This document shows, piece by piece, positions 32,034 through 41,048 of a DNA stretch of 64,000 nucleotides. The position numbers were made by a program, and so were the translations under genes. Each line of letters begins with the position of its first letter. The stretch's first letter is position 1. The notes beneath the pieces are model-generated. The model did no database searches. It was given only the letters and a program-made list of their open reading frames with translations, and was not told the DNA's origin. Source of the DNA: Streptomyces sannanensis (GTDB lineage: Bacteria > Actinomycetota > Actinomycetes > Streptomycetales > Streptomycetaceae); assembly GCF_039536205.1 (NCBI RefSeq), contig NZ_BAAAYL010000001.1:7130001-7194000 (forward strand). Direction: 5' to 3'.

Positions 32034-32862
32034 GCGCGCCGACCTTGAGGAAGGCCAGGATGGCCGCAGTGGCTTCGGCGGGGAACTGGGCGTGTGCGTA
32101 GTGGCCCGCTCCCTCGATCATCTCGAGTCGGCCGAGTCCTGCGGGCATCTCCGCCAGGATGCCCTCGCCCTCGGCCCTGGGGTCGGCCCAGTCGGGGTCG
32201 AGGGAGCCCTCGATGATCAGAGCGGGACACTGGATGCCGGCGAGCGCGGCGCCGGCGTCGGTGGGCGCGGACATGCCCATTTTACTGACGACGGCCATCC
32301 GGCCCGGCCTGCGCAGGTCCGCGTCGAGGGCCGCGACGTGGGCAGCGAAACCGGCGGGCTTCACGTCCGGGTAGGCGTGGTCGAGGTAGCGCTTCCACAG
32401 TCCGACGCTGCGCAGCAGGCCGGTGCCCATGAGCAGCGTCATTCCCTTGCGGTAGCGGGCGTGGGACACCAGGGCGCCCAGGTCGATCTTCTGGGCACGG
32501 GTGAACGGGCTGATCTCGACGATGGCGCTGACCAGTTCGGGCCCCTGGGCTGCCGCGATGGTGGCGGCGCCGCCGGAGAACGAGTGGCCCACGATGACGG
32601 CGGGGCCACCCAAGTGCCTGATGAGAGCCAGGAGGTCCGCTGCCACGTCGGTGCGGGTGTAGGACGTCCAGCCGGTGCTGGACGCGCCATTTCCTCGCAT
32701 GTCCATGGCGGCGACCCGGAACCCGGCTTCCGCGAGACGGACGGCCATGTCGCGGTATGCCCCCCTGTTGTCGCCCATGCCGTGGGCCAGCACGATCAGC
32801 GGGCCCTCGCCGGTCACGTCGTACGCGAGCCGTCCGCCGTCGATGTCCAGGAATTCGGTCAT
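32026..32862 (-). CDS. Alpha/beta hydrolase
   Basis: A 278-residue alpha/beta hydrolase with oxyanion motif LAHGMGDN, nucleophile Ser94 in VGHSFSGG, acid in GSLDPDW and catalytic His in GAGHYAH. The fold and spacing match small esterase/haloperoxidase-like members. It is cotranscribed with its probable TetR regulator, whose gene it overlaps by eight bases; such pairs commonly detoxify or modify the regulator's ligand. A GGGGAGGG-type site precedes the ATG at 32862. Confidence 0.9.
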   Translation of the reverse strand: MTEFLDIDGGRLAYDVTGEGPLIVLAHGMGDNRGAYRDMAVRLAEAGFRVAAMDMRGNGASSTGWTSYTRTDVAADLLALIRHLGGPAVIVGHSFSGGAATIAAAQGPELVSAIVEISPFTRAQKIDLGALVSHARYRKGMTLLMGTGLLRSVGLWKRYLDHAYPDVKPAGFAAHVAALDADLRRPGRMAVVSKMGMSAPTDAGAALAGIQCPALIIEGSLDPDWADPRAEGEGILAEMPAGLGRLEMIEGAGHYAHAQFPAEATAAILAFLKVGAHG

Positions 32863-32874
32863 GTCGCCCTCCCC

Positions 32875-32912
32875 GAGCTAATGTCTGTAGCTCAAAAGCT
32901 AATAGCATTAGC
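32875..32912. promoter_or_regulatory. Two inverted repeats, probable TetR operator
   Basis: GAGCTA-N7-TAGCTC (32875-32893) is followed by GCTAAT-AGC-ATTAGC (32898-32912), both perfect, immediately upstream of the hydrolase-TetR operon. The shared GCTAAT core suggests two binding positions for the encoded repressor. Confidence 0.7.
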
Positions 32913-33133
32913 CAAGCGTGTCAACCCATGCATTGCTCGTACCTACAGTTGGGCACACCGGGCAGATCTGGTCGATATTTCCTGCCCGGGTCCTTGTGCA
33001 GGGCGAGGGGCGTGAGCACGATGTCGATGGCCGCACCGGCTCGCGCACCGGGAGGGCCGGGCCAACCCCCGCAGGGCCCGCCCTGGTCGCGCACCGTCGG
33101 CGTGCGGGACGGCCGCGGCGAGAGGAGCCGAGG

Positions 33134-34246
33134 ATGCGTGAGATCCTGCCGGCGCTGAGTCGGTGGTACGCGGCCGGCGAGCCGTTCGGGCTGGCCACGG
33201 TCGTCGCGGTGAGCCGAAGCGCGCCGCGGGGACCCGGCGCGGCGATGGCAGTGGGCCCGGGCGAGGAGGTCGTCGGCAGTGTCTCCGGCGGTTGTGTGGA
33301 GGGCACGGTGTTCGACCTCGCGAAGGAGGTCATCGCCGACGGGGAGGCGCGGTTGCAGACCTTCGGGTACAGCGACGAGGACGCGTTCGCCGCTGGTCTG
33401 ACCTGCGGCGGGGAGATCACACTGCTCGTACGGTCCGTGTCGCCGGCCACCGATGCGGGCTTCGGTGCCGTCGCCGAGTCGGTCGCCGGGCACCGTCCGG
33501 TGACGGTGGCGACGGTGACCGACGGCCCGGCACCGCGCGGAGCCGCGCTGGCCGTGTGGCCGGACGCGGTGTCCGGTTCGCTGGGGTCGGCCGGTCTGGA
33601 CGCGGCGGTCGTCGCCGACGCGCGGGGCGAGCTCGCGCAGGGCGCGACCGTGCTGCGGCACTACGGTCCGCGGGGGGAGCGCCGGGAGGACGCCGTCAGC
33701 GTGTTCCTGCAGTCGTTCGCGCCGCCCCCGAGGATGCTGGTCTTCGGGGCGATCGACTACGCCGCCGCGGTCGCCCGGATCGGTGACTTTCTCGGCTACC
33801 GGGTGACGGTGTGCGATGCCCGGCCGGTGTTCGCCACGCCCAAGCGATTCCCCGAGGCCGTGGAGGTCGTGGTCGACTGGCCGCACCGGTATCTGCAGCG
33901 CACCGAGATCGATTCCCGCACGGTGATCTGTGTGCTGACGCATGACCCGAAGTTCGATGTGCCGCTGCTGGAGGAGGCTCTGCGCCGCCCGGCCGCCTAC
34001 ATCGGGGCGATGGGCAGCCGCCGTACGCACGAGGACCGTACGAAACGGCTGCGGGCGGCCGGGCTGGACGACGAGCAGCTGGCCCGGGTGCGCTCACCGA
34101 TCGGGCTCGACCTCGGGGCCCGTACGCCGGAGGAGGTCGCCGTGTCGGTGGCGGCGGAGATCATCGCCCTGCGCTGGGGCGGCAGCGGCACACCGCTGAC
34201 CGCGACGGCAGGTGTGATCCACCCAGCGGGGCCGGCGCCGGTGTGA
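33134..34246 (+). CDS. XdhC/CoxI-family protein
   Basis: A 370-residue protein. The N-terminal XdhC_CoxI domain contains GLATVVAVSRSAPRGPGAAM and GSVSGGCVEG, and the C-terminal Rossmann domain contains MLVFGAIDYAAAVARIGDFL, CDARPVFATPKRFP, ICVLTHDPKFDVPLL and AYIGAMGSRRTHEDR. XdhC-like proteins deliver sulfurated molybdenum cofactor to xanthine dehydrogenase-type enzymes. No molybdo-hydroxylase gene is in the window, so its client must lie elsewhere. GAGGAGCCGAGG precedes the ATG at 33134. The dinucleotide-fold glycines are partly replaced (GAIDYA), as is common in the family. Confidence 0.9.
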   Translation: MREILPALSRWYAAGEPFGLATVVAVSRSAPRGPGAAMAVGPGEEVVGSVSGGCVEGTVFDLAKEVIADGEARLQTFGYSDEDAFAAGLTCGGEITLLVRSVSPATDAGFGAVAESVAGHRPVTVATVTDGPAPRGAALAVWPDAVSGSLGSAGLDAAVVADARGELAQGATVLRHYGPRGERREDAVSVFLQSFAPPPRMLVFGAIDYAAAVARIGDFLGYRVTVCDARPVFATPKRFPEAVEVVVDWPHRYLQRTEIDSRTVICVLTHDPKFDVPLLEEALRRPAAYIGAMGSRRTHEDRTKRLRAAGLDDEQLARVRSPIGLDLGARTPEEVAVSVAAEIIALRWGGSGTPLTATAGVIHPAGPAPV

Positions 34247-34266
34247 GTCCGGCCTGTCCGTGAGGA

Positions 34267-35490
34267 TCAGTTCGGGTCCGGGGTGAACGTGACCGGCAGC
34301 AGCTCGGGCCCGCGCAGTCCGCCGGGCCGCCACCGCAGTTCGCCGGGCGGCACGGCCAGGGCGATACCGGGAAGACGGCGCAGGGCGGTCCCGATCGCGA
34401 CCTGACCCTCCAGCCGGGCCAGCGGCGCCCCCAGACAGTAGTGGATGCCGTGCCCGAACGCGAGATGGGCGTTGTCCTGCCGGGTGATGTCCAGCCGGTC
34501 GGGGTCGGCGAACCGCGCCGGGTCGCGGTCGGCGATGGCGGACGCGATGAGCACGGTCGCCCCGCGCGGGATGTTCACGCCCGCGATGGAGACGTCCTCG
34601 CGCGCGAAACGGGCGATGCCGGGGCTGACCGGTCCGTCGTAGCGGAGGAACTCCTCGATCGCGCCGGGCAGCAGCGCCGGATTGTTCCGCAGCGTCTCCA
34701 ACTGCTCGGGGTGGGCGAGCAGTGTGGCGATGCCGCTGCCGATCAGGTTGACCGTGGTGATGTATCCGGCCACCAGGAGCAGGAACGACATGGCGATCAG
34801 CTCGTCCTCGGTCAGCTGCTGCTCCTCGTCCCGGGCGGCGATCAGCTCGCTGAGCAGATCGTCCGCGGGCCGGTCCCGTTTGGCTTCCAGGAGCTTGGTC
34901 AGGTACGAACGCATCTGCCGCCATGCTGCGTCGACCACGGCCGGGTCCGGCCGGCGTACCCCTCGCATGATCATCTCGTCGGTCCACCGCTGGAAGTCGT
35001 GCCGGTCCGTCACGGGCACGCCGAGCAGTTCGCTGATGACGGTGACGGGAAGGGGCAGCGCGAAGTCCGCGACGAGGTCGGCGCGGCCGGCCGGCACGAT
35101 CGCGTCCAGCAGTTGGTCGGTGATCTCCTGGATGCGGGGCCGGAGTTCGGCCACCCGGCGCGCGGTGAACGCCTTCGACACCAGGCGGCGCAGGCGGGTG
35201 TGGTCGGGCGGGTCGCTGCGGAGCATGTTGCTCATCAGCGACTCGCGTTCCGTCACGGGCAGCTGCTCCATGAGCCGGGGATCCGACGCGTCGCGGATGT
35301 CGCTGCTCAGCCGCGGGTCCGACAACGCCGCGAGACCGTCCTCGTAGCGCGTGACCAGCCAGGCGTCCAGGTCGCCGGCGAGCACGGCGCGGCGCACCGG
35401 GCCTTCCTCACGCAACTGCCGGTAGAGCGGGAAGGGGTCCGCGGCGAAGGCCGGGTCGGTATAGGGCAGAAGTACCGGCTGCTGTCTCAT
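34267..35490 (-). CDS. Cytochrome P450 (CYP107-like)
   Basis: A 407-residue P450 with heme loop FGHGIHYCLGAPLA (Cys352), K-helix EEFLRYDGP and the N-terminal pattern DPFPLYRQLREEGPV typical of CYP107 enzymes. The I-helix reads LLVAGYITTVNLI, where most relatives have AGHETT: the acidic residue of the acid-alcohol pair is Ile here. It diverges from an FAD monooxygenase gene with 118 bases between starts, so a shared oxidative pathway is possible. Substrate unknown. Confidence 0.92.
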   Translation of the reverse strand: MRQQPVLLPYTDPAFAADPFPLYRQLREEGPVRRAVLAGDLDAWLVTRYEDGLAALSDPRLSSDIRDASDPRLMEQLPVTERESLMSNMLRSDPPDHTRLRRLVSKAFTARRVAELRPRIQEITDQLLDAIVPAGRADLVADFALPLPVTVISELLGVPVTDRHDFQRWTDEMIMRGVRRPDPAVVDAAWRQMRSYLTKLLEAKRDRPADDLLSELIAARDEEQQLTEDELIAMSFLLLVAGYITTVNLIGSGIATLLAHPEQLETLRNNPALLPGAIEEFLRYDGPVSPGIARFAREDVSIAGVNIPRGATVLIASAIADRDPARFADPDRLDITRQDNAHLAFGHGIHYCLGAPLARLEGQVAIGTALRRLPGIALAVPPGELRWRPGGLRGPELLPVTFTPDPN

Positions 35491-35608
35491 CTTGCCTCCC
35501 GGGGAACGTCACGAGCGTTCACGAGCGTCTACAACGGAATGATCAGGACTTGAGGGTATATGTCCGAGTGTGATGGATTCAGGGATTTCCCCGAAGGGAG
35601 CAGTCGGC

Positions 35609-36841
35609 ATGGAGCGGACCACGTGCTGCGTGGTGGGCGGCGGCCCCGCCGGAATGGTCCTCGGCCTGCTGCTGGCCCGTGCAGGTGTGGCGGTCACGGT
35701 CCTGGAGAAGCACGGTGACTTCCTGCGCGACTTCCGCGGCGACACCGTGCATCCGTCCACCCTGGCACTGCTGGACGAGCTGGGCCTGGCCGAGCGGTTC
35801 GCCCGTCTGCCGCATCGGCGGGTGAGGACCGTACAGCTGCCGGTCGGACCGGGCCGTTCGCTGGTCACCGTCGGAGACATCGGCTCGCTGCGGGGCAGGT
35901 ACAACTACATCGCGATGGTGCCGCAGTGGGACCTGCTCGACCTCCTGGCGGACGAGGCCCGGCAGGAACCGTCCTTCTCCCTGCGGATGAGCACCGAGGC
36001 GACCTCCTTCCTGATGGAGCGCGGACGGGTCAGGGGGGTGCGCTACCGCACCTCCGACGGCCGTACCGGTGAGCTGCGGGCCACGCTCACCGTGGCCTGC
36101 GACGGCCGGGGCTCGCTGGCCAGGTTGCTGCCGGAACTCGGACTGCGGAAGTTCAGCTGCCCGATGGACGCCTGGTGGTTCCGGCTGCCGCGGCGCGAGG
36201 ACGACCCACAAGGGCTCGTGGGAGCTGCCGGCGACCGGTTCTTCACCGCCATGATCGACCGCGGGGACTACTGGCAGTGCGCCGCGCTGATCCCCAAGGG
36301 AACCGACGCCCAGCGCCGCGCCGCCGGTCTCGAACGGTTCATGGCCGAGTTCACGGCCGCCGCCCCATGGCTCGCGGACCGGGTGCACGCGTTGCGCTCG
36401 TGGGACCAGGTGAGGCTCCTCGACGTACGGCTCGACCGCCTCCGGCGCTGGCACCGCCCGGGGCTGCTGTGCATCGGCGACGCGGCGCACGCGATGTCGC
36501 CGGTCTTCGGCATCGGCATCAACCTCGCCGTCGAGGACGCCGTGGCCGCCGCGAGGTACCTCGTCGAGCCGCTGCGCGCCGGTACGGTCGGCCTGCGGGA
36601 CGTACGCAGCGTGCAGCGCCGCCGGTGGCCCACCACGGCCGCGACGCAGGCACTGCAGCGGCTCGCCCACAAGCAGGTCGTCGAACCGCTGCTGGCGGGA
36701 CGCTCGCCCTTCGGAAACCCCAGGCGGGCGCAGCGGATGACCGAACGCATCACGACCTCGCGCTGGCTGAACCGGGTGCCGGCGTACTTCTTCGCCTACG
36801 GCGCCGTACGCGAGCGCCCCCCGGCGGCCTCGGTACGGTGA
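35609..36841 (+). CDS. FAD-dependent monooxygenase (PHBH-like)
   Basis: A 410-residue group A flavin monooxygenase. The FAD fold CCVVGGGPAGMVLGLLLARA starts near residue 5, followed by VTVLEKHGDFLRDFRGD, the DG motif VACDGRGSLARLL, and the second FAD motif CIGDAAHAMSPVFGIGINLA. I chose ATG 35609, which follows AAGGGAG, over GTG/ATG at 35570-35573, which lack a ribosome site. It diverges from a P450 gene. Aromatic or polyketide hydroxylation is typical of the family, but no biosynthetic cluster surrounds it. Confidence 0.9.
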   Translation: MERTTCCVVGGGPAGMVLGLLLARAGVAVTVLEKHGDFLRDFRGDTVHPSTLALLDELGLAERFARLPHRRVRTVQLPVGPGRSLVTVGDIGSLRGRYNYIAMVPQWDLLDLLADEARQEPSFSLRMSTEATSFLMERGRVRGVRYRTSDGRTGELRATLTVACDGRGSLARLLPELGLRKFSCPMDAWWFRLPRREDDPQGLVGAAGDRFFTAMIDRGDYWQCAALIPKGTDAQRRAAGLERFMAEFTAAAPWLADRVHALRSWDQVRLLDVRLDRLRRWHRPGLLCIGDAAHAMSPVFGIGINLAVEDAVAAARYLVEPLRAGTVGLRDVRSVQRRRWPTTAATQALQRLAHKQVVEPLLAGRSPFGNPRRAQRMTERITTSRWLNRVPAYFFAYGAVRERPPAASVR

Positions 36842-36882
36842 GCCGACCGCGCTCACCCGGCGGGGGCGCGCTGTGAGGCGGG

Positions 36883-36920
36883 GCGTCCGTGCGGCGCGCA
36901 CTGGGGCGCCGCACGGACGC
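36883..36920. terminator. Strong hairpin terminator between convergent genes
   Basis: GCGTCCGTGCGGCGC, eight-base loop, GCGCCGCACGGACGC: a 15-base-pair perfect stem 42 bases after the monooxygenase stop. The rest of the 328-base gap to the photolyase gene (36842-37169) shows no supported gene. Confidence 0.9.
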
Positions 36921-37169
36921 ATGGCCGTCTGCCGCGGGGATGACGGCCACAGCATCGGCGGCGCCGTCTCCGCCGAGTAGATCCGGCTCTCATCCGACCG
37001 CAGGTCGACGGATGAACCTCCCCCTGGAGGCTCACCCGTGATCCTGCCCCGGCGGACGGCCCGAGGCCCGCAACACGACGCAATGGCCGGCCGTGGCAGG
37101 TGCCGGCTCGCCATGCGGTGGAACCGGACGAGGACGCGGTCACGGGCCGGGCGAAGGGCACATGGCGGC

Positions 37170-38555
37170 TCAGTCGCGGCCGCGGGCCCGCTTGAAGCGG
37201 ACGAGGCCGTCGGACAGGTCGACGACGGGGTCCGGATAGTCGTATGCGGCACGTTCCGGCCCCCGGAGTCTCCAGGGCTCGTGCACAACCGGCGCACGGA
37301 GACCCTCGAGCTCCGGCACCCAGCGACGGACGTACACACCGTCCGGGTCGTACCGCTTGCCCTGGACCACCGGGTTGAGTACCCGGTGGGGCCGCGTGTC
37401 CGTGCCCGTCCCCGCGACCCACTGCCAGTTCAGCTGGTTGTTGGCCACGTCGCCGTCGACCAGCAGGTCCAGGAAATGACGGGCGCCGACGCGCCAGTCC
37501 ACGTACAGCGTCTTGGTGAGAAAGCTCGCCGTCAGCAGCCGTCCGCGGTTGTGCATCCAGCCCTCGTGCAGCAGCTGGCGCATGGCGGCGTCGACCACCG
37601 GATAGCCGGTGCGGCCCTCCTTCCAGGCGGCGATCTCCTCCGCGGCCGAGTCCTCCGACCGCCAGTGATCGTGCCGGGTGCGGTAGTCGGCCGTGGCTGC
37701 CGCGGGCCGGGCAGCCAGTACCTGGTGGTGGAAGTCCCGCCAGGCGAGCTGCCGTACGAAGGCATCGGCGCCGGGGCCGCCCGCGGCGCGCGCCCGGTGC
37801 ACGAGTTCGACGGGGGAGAGAGTGCCGAAGTGCAGGTGCGGCGAGAGCCGGGAGGTGGCGTCTCCGGGCAGGTCGTCGTGGCGGTCCGCGTAGTCCGCGA
37901 GACTGCCGCGCAGCCAGATGGCGAGCCGCCTCCGTCCCTCCTTCTCCCCTCCCGTGCTCAGTCCCTCCGAGACGCCGGCGACGTCCTTGCGGGACGGAAG
38001 CCTTTCGGAGGAGACAGCGTCCGGGACCCGCACCGTCCGGGGTGCTCCGAGCACGTCGCGCAGGCGCTCCTGCGCCCAGCGGCGGAAGTACGGGGTGAAG
38101 ACGGCGTAGTGGTCCGAGCCGCTCGGTGTGACGGCGCCCGGCGCGAGCGCGGTGATCACGGTGTCGTGGACGTGCAGGCGGCGGCCCTCGGATTCCAGGG
38201 CCCGCCGCAGCCGTTCCTCGCGACGTTGGGCGTATCCGCTGACCCCCGCCGCCATGTGCACCTCGTCGGCGTCCGATTCGACGACGATCCTGCACACCTG
38301 GTCGACGACGTCTCCGGAGCGGACGACGAGACGCCCGCCGCGTTCGCGTAGCCCCGCGTCGAGATCCGTCAGGCAGTCCGCGAGGAAGGCCTCCCGGTTG
38401 GGCGCCGGGAAGCCCGCGGCATGGATGCCGTCGTCGCGCACGAACAGCGGCACCACCTGCTCGGCGGAACCTAGCGCGGCCCGCAGTGGCGGATGGTCGT
38501 GCAGCCGCAGGTCGGAGGTGAACAGGACGACCGAGACATTGGCCGCGGTACTCAT
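37170..38555 (-). CDS. phrB: Deoxyribodipyrimidine photolyase
   Basis: A 461-residue class I photolyase: N-terminal antenna-binding Rossmann domain (SVVLFTSDLRLHDHPPLRAA) and a C-terminal FAD-binding helical domain with RLSPHLHFGTLSP, FVRQLAWRDFHHQVL, KEGRTGYPVVDAAMRQL and the closing NNQLNWQWVAGTGTDTRP. It uses blue light to split UV-made pyrimidine dimers. The gene lies 81 bases after an SDR/DUF2867 gene on the same strand and is probably cotranscribed with it, an arrangement seen near light-responsive gene sets in streptomycetes (inference). Confidence 0.95.
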   Translation of the reverse strand: MSTAANVSVVLFTSDLRLHDHPPLRAALGSAEQVVPLFVRDDGIHAAGFPAPNREAFLADCLTDLDAGLRERGGRLVVRSGDVVDQVCRIVVESDADEVHMAAGVSGYAQRREERLRRALESEGRRLHVHDTVITALAPGAVTPSGSDHYAVFTPYFRRWAQERLRDVLGAPRTVRVPDAVSSERLPSRKDVAGVSEGLSTGGEKEGRRRLAIWLRGSLADYADRHDDLPGDATSRLSPHLHFGTLSPVELVHRARAAGGPGADAFVRQLAWRDFHHQVLAARPAAATADYRTRHDHWRSEDSAAEEIAAWKEGRTGYPVVDAAMRQLLHEGWMHNRGRLLTASFLTKTLYVDWRVGARHFLDLLVDGDVANNQLNWQWVAGTGTDTRPHRVLNPVVQGKRYDPDGVYVRRWVPELEGLRAPVVHEPWRLRGPERAAYDYPDPVVDLSDGLVRFKRARGRD

Positions 38556-38636
38556 GGAGTCACTCCGGGACGGATCGAGGGCACAGAACGGTGCCGTGGT
38601 GTGTTTCGGCCGGCGGGCCCATGACGGATGCGCCCC

Positions 38637-40166
38637 TCACCGCGCCGGCTTCGACCGTTTCCCGCGAGCCGCCATGCCCTTGGCGGCGGCCTGCGCGATG
38701 TTCTGCGCCATGCCGCCGAACACGATGGCGTGGAAGGGCGAGACGCCCCACCAGTAGACGTGGCCCAGCAGTCCGTGCGGATGGAACAGGGCCCGTTGCC
38801 GGTAGCGTGCCCGGCCGTTGCCCTCGGCCTCGGCGTACATCTCCAGCCAGGCCAGGCCCGGCAGCCTCATCTCGGCGCGAAGCCGCAGCAGACGGCCCGG
38901 TTCGATCTCCTCGACCCGCCAGAAGTCCAGCGAGTCGCCGACCCTGAGCCGTTGCGCGTCGCGACGGCCGCGGCGCAGCCCCACTCCGCCCACCAGCCGG
39001 TCCAGCCAGCCGCGCACGGCCCATGCGAGCGGGAAGGAGTACCAGCCGTTGTCGCCGCCGATGCCCTCGATGACCCGCCACAGCGCTTCCGGGGCCGCGT
39101 CGACGGTCAGCTCGCGGTGGTCGGTGTAGAGGCTGCCGCCTGCCCAGTCGGGGTCGGTGGGCAGCGGGTCGCTGGGCGCGCCGGGCACCGAGGCCGACGA
39201 CCAGCGGGTGCTGACCTGGGCTTCCCGGACCCGCTGGAGGGCCAGCGCCACCGCGGCGTCGAAAGTGGCCGGCCGCCCAGGAGGGTCGGGAACATACCGT
39301 GCGATGTCGTGCTCCCGGCAGACGACCTCGAGGCGCAGCGATTCGGTGAGCGGACGGGCGATCGAGGCAGGCACCGGGGTGACCAGCCCGACCCAGTGGC
39401 TGGAGAGCCTCGGCGTCAGTACCGGGACGGGCACGATCAGCCGACGCGGGAGTCCGGCGACCGCCGCGTACCGGTGCATCATCTCCTGGTAGGTCAGGAC
39501 GTCCGGGCCGCCGATGTCGAAGGCACGGTTCACATCGTCGGGCATGCTCGCGCTGCCCACCAGATACCTCAGTACGTCCCGTACGGCGATCGGCTGGATC
39601 CGGGTGCGCACCCAGCTAGGGGTGATCATGACCGGCAGGCGTTCGGTGAGATAGCGCAGCATCTCGAAGGACGCCGAACCCGAACCGATGATGACCGCCG
39701 CCCGCAGCACCGTCGTCGGCACACCCGAGTCCAGCAGGATCCGCCCGACTTCCGCACGCGACCGCAGATGGGGCGACAGCCGCGCCTCGGGCACCCCCGC
39801 GGGTGTGAGCCCGCCCAGATAGACGATGCGCCGGACGCCGGCGGCACGGGCCTGCTCGCCGAAGACCCGTGCCGCCGTCCGGTCGGTCTCCTCGAAGCCG
39901 CGTCCGGTGCCGAGGGCATGCACCAGGTAGTACGCGACGTCCATCCCGCGCATTGCCTCACCCAGCGACTCCGGATCGGTCACATCGCCCCTCACGACCT
40001 CGGTGCTGCCCGCCCACGGATGGTCCCGCAGCTTGCCGGGGGAGCGGGCCAGACAGCGGACCCTGTGGCCCTCGGCGAGCAGTTCGGGCACCAGCCGGCC
40101 CCCGACGTAGCCGGTAGCGCCGGTCACCAGACAGCTCAGGCCGCGCGGGGCGTCATCGCGCCTCAT
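38637..40166 (-). CDS. NAD(P)-binding SDR-type protein with C-terminal DUF2867/SRPBCC domain
   Basis: A 509-residue two-domain protein. Residues 10-320 are an atypical short-chain dehydrogenase: CLVTGATGYVGGRLVPELLA at the N-terminus and DVAYYLVHALGTGRGFEETD further on, as in complex I NDUFA9-like or sugar-nucleotide-epimerase-like members. Residues about 345-495 match DUF2867, a START-like ligand-binding fold (LWRVIEGIGGDNGWYSFPLA). GGGAGG precedes ATG 40166. The open frame continues upstream to 40484 only because the remains of a dihydrofolate-reductase-like gene are in the same frame. Photolyase follows downstream. Confidence 0.88.
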   Translation of the reverse strand: MRRDDAPRGLSCLVTGATGYVGGRLVPELLAEGHRVRCLARSPGKLRDHPWAGSTEVVRGDVTDPESLGEAMRGMDVAYYLVHALGTGRGFEETDRTAARVFGEQARAAGVRRIVYLGGLTPAGVPEARLSPHLRSRAEVGRILLDSGVPTTVLRAAVIIGSGSASFEMLRYLTERLPVMITPSWVRTRIQPIAVRDVLRYLVGSASMPDDVNRAFDIGGPDVLTYQEMMHRYAAVAGLPRRLIVPVPVLTPRLSSHWVGLVTPVPASIARPLTESLRLEVVCREHDIARYVPDPPGRPATFDAAVALALQRVREAQVSTRWSSASVPGAPSDPLPTDPDWAGGSLYTDHRELTVDAAPEALWRVIEGIGGDNGWYSFPLAWAVRGWLDRLVGGVGLRRGRRDAQRLRVGDSLDFWRVEEIEPGRLLRLRAEMRLPGLAWLEMYAEAEGNGRARYRQRALFHPHGLLGHVYWWGVSPFHAIVFGGMAQNIAQAAAKGMAARGKRSKPAR

Positions 40167-40321
40167 GAAGCCGCCTCCCTCCGTCGTCGCGTTCGCCGTC
40201 ACGTCGTCACCTGCTTCTGCTCCATCGTCCCCGGTGGATGCGGACACCGGCCACCGCGAGGGGCCGGCCCGCGGCCGGCTGCTCGGACCACCTCGCGGGG
40301 ATCGTTCCGGGGAGGAAGCCC

Positions 40322-40900
40322 CGGTACGCCCGTAGCGGAGGAGGACGACGCCGTTGCCGAAGGCCCGGATCTCGGCGAGCCGGAGACCGGTCCTGGCGTC
40401 CGATGCCCCGAACAGCGGTCCGCCTTGCCCGATGAGGACCGGATGGACGTAGAGGCGGTACTCGTCGATCAGGTCGTGCCGCATGAAGGCGCGCCGAGGC
40501 CGGCGCCACCGAGCGCCAGATCCCCGCCCGGCTGTGCCTTGAGTGCCGTGATCTCCTCGACGACGACGTCCCGCATCACGGTGGTGTTCCAGCCGGCCCG
40601 CTCCAGATTACTGGAGCACACGATCTAGGGCATATCCCGCCAAATAAGGGCGAACTCTGCCACGGGTGCGCTGCTCGACGGATCGGAGTCGGCGGTCGGC
40701 CAGAACCCGGCCATGAGCTCATAGGTGATGCGCCCGTCCAGAAGGGCGCCCATCGCCCCGACCTGCTCGTTGAAGTGGCTGTGCAGCTCGTCGTCGACCA
40801 TGTGCCGGTCGAGCTCGCCGCCCGGTCCCGCGATGCAGCCGTCGAGGGACACCGGCATCATCAGGACGATCTTCCTCGTCGTGGTCCCTTCCGGCGCCAT
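40322..40900 (-). pseudogene. Dihydrofolate reductase-like (RibD C-terminal family) gene, twice broken
   Basis: From ATG 40900 the frame reads KIVLMMPVSLDGCIAGPGGE and LDGRITYELMAGFWP, the standard start of a DHFR/RibD-like protein, up to IWRDMP-TAG (40625-40627), where relatives have Lys. It then continues IVCSSNLERAGWNTT through LALGGAGLGA, where one missing base near 40490 shifts the frame to FMRHDLIDEYRLYVHPVLIG and GNGVVLLRYGRT. The original stop is also lost, the frame running on into the SDR gene. Nonsense plus frameshift make it a clear pseudogene. Confidence 0.85.
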
Positions 40901-41048
40901 CGGAAGCCGGGCTCCACCGGCCGGATCGTGCCCTTGTGCCGGGGCCGGGTCAAGGTCCACTCGGGTGGGTGCGCCGACCGGACCGTCGGGCCGGTGTGCT
41001 GAACTGTCCGGAGTCTCCACAAGAGCGCGCGAAAGAACAGGAACACCG

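Noticed and set aside
26963..36841. P450s, FAD monooxygenase, GNAT and XdhC genes taken together as a biosynthetic cluster.
   Set aside because: No synthase, synthetase, terpene cyclase or precursor gene is present, and the genes are in separate, differently oriented units.
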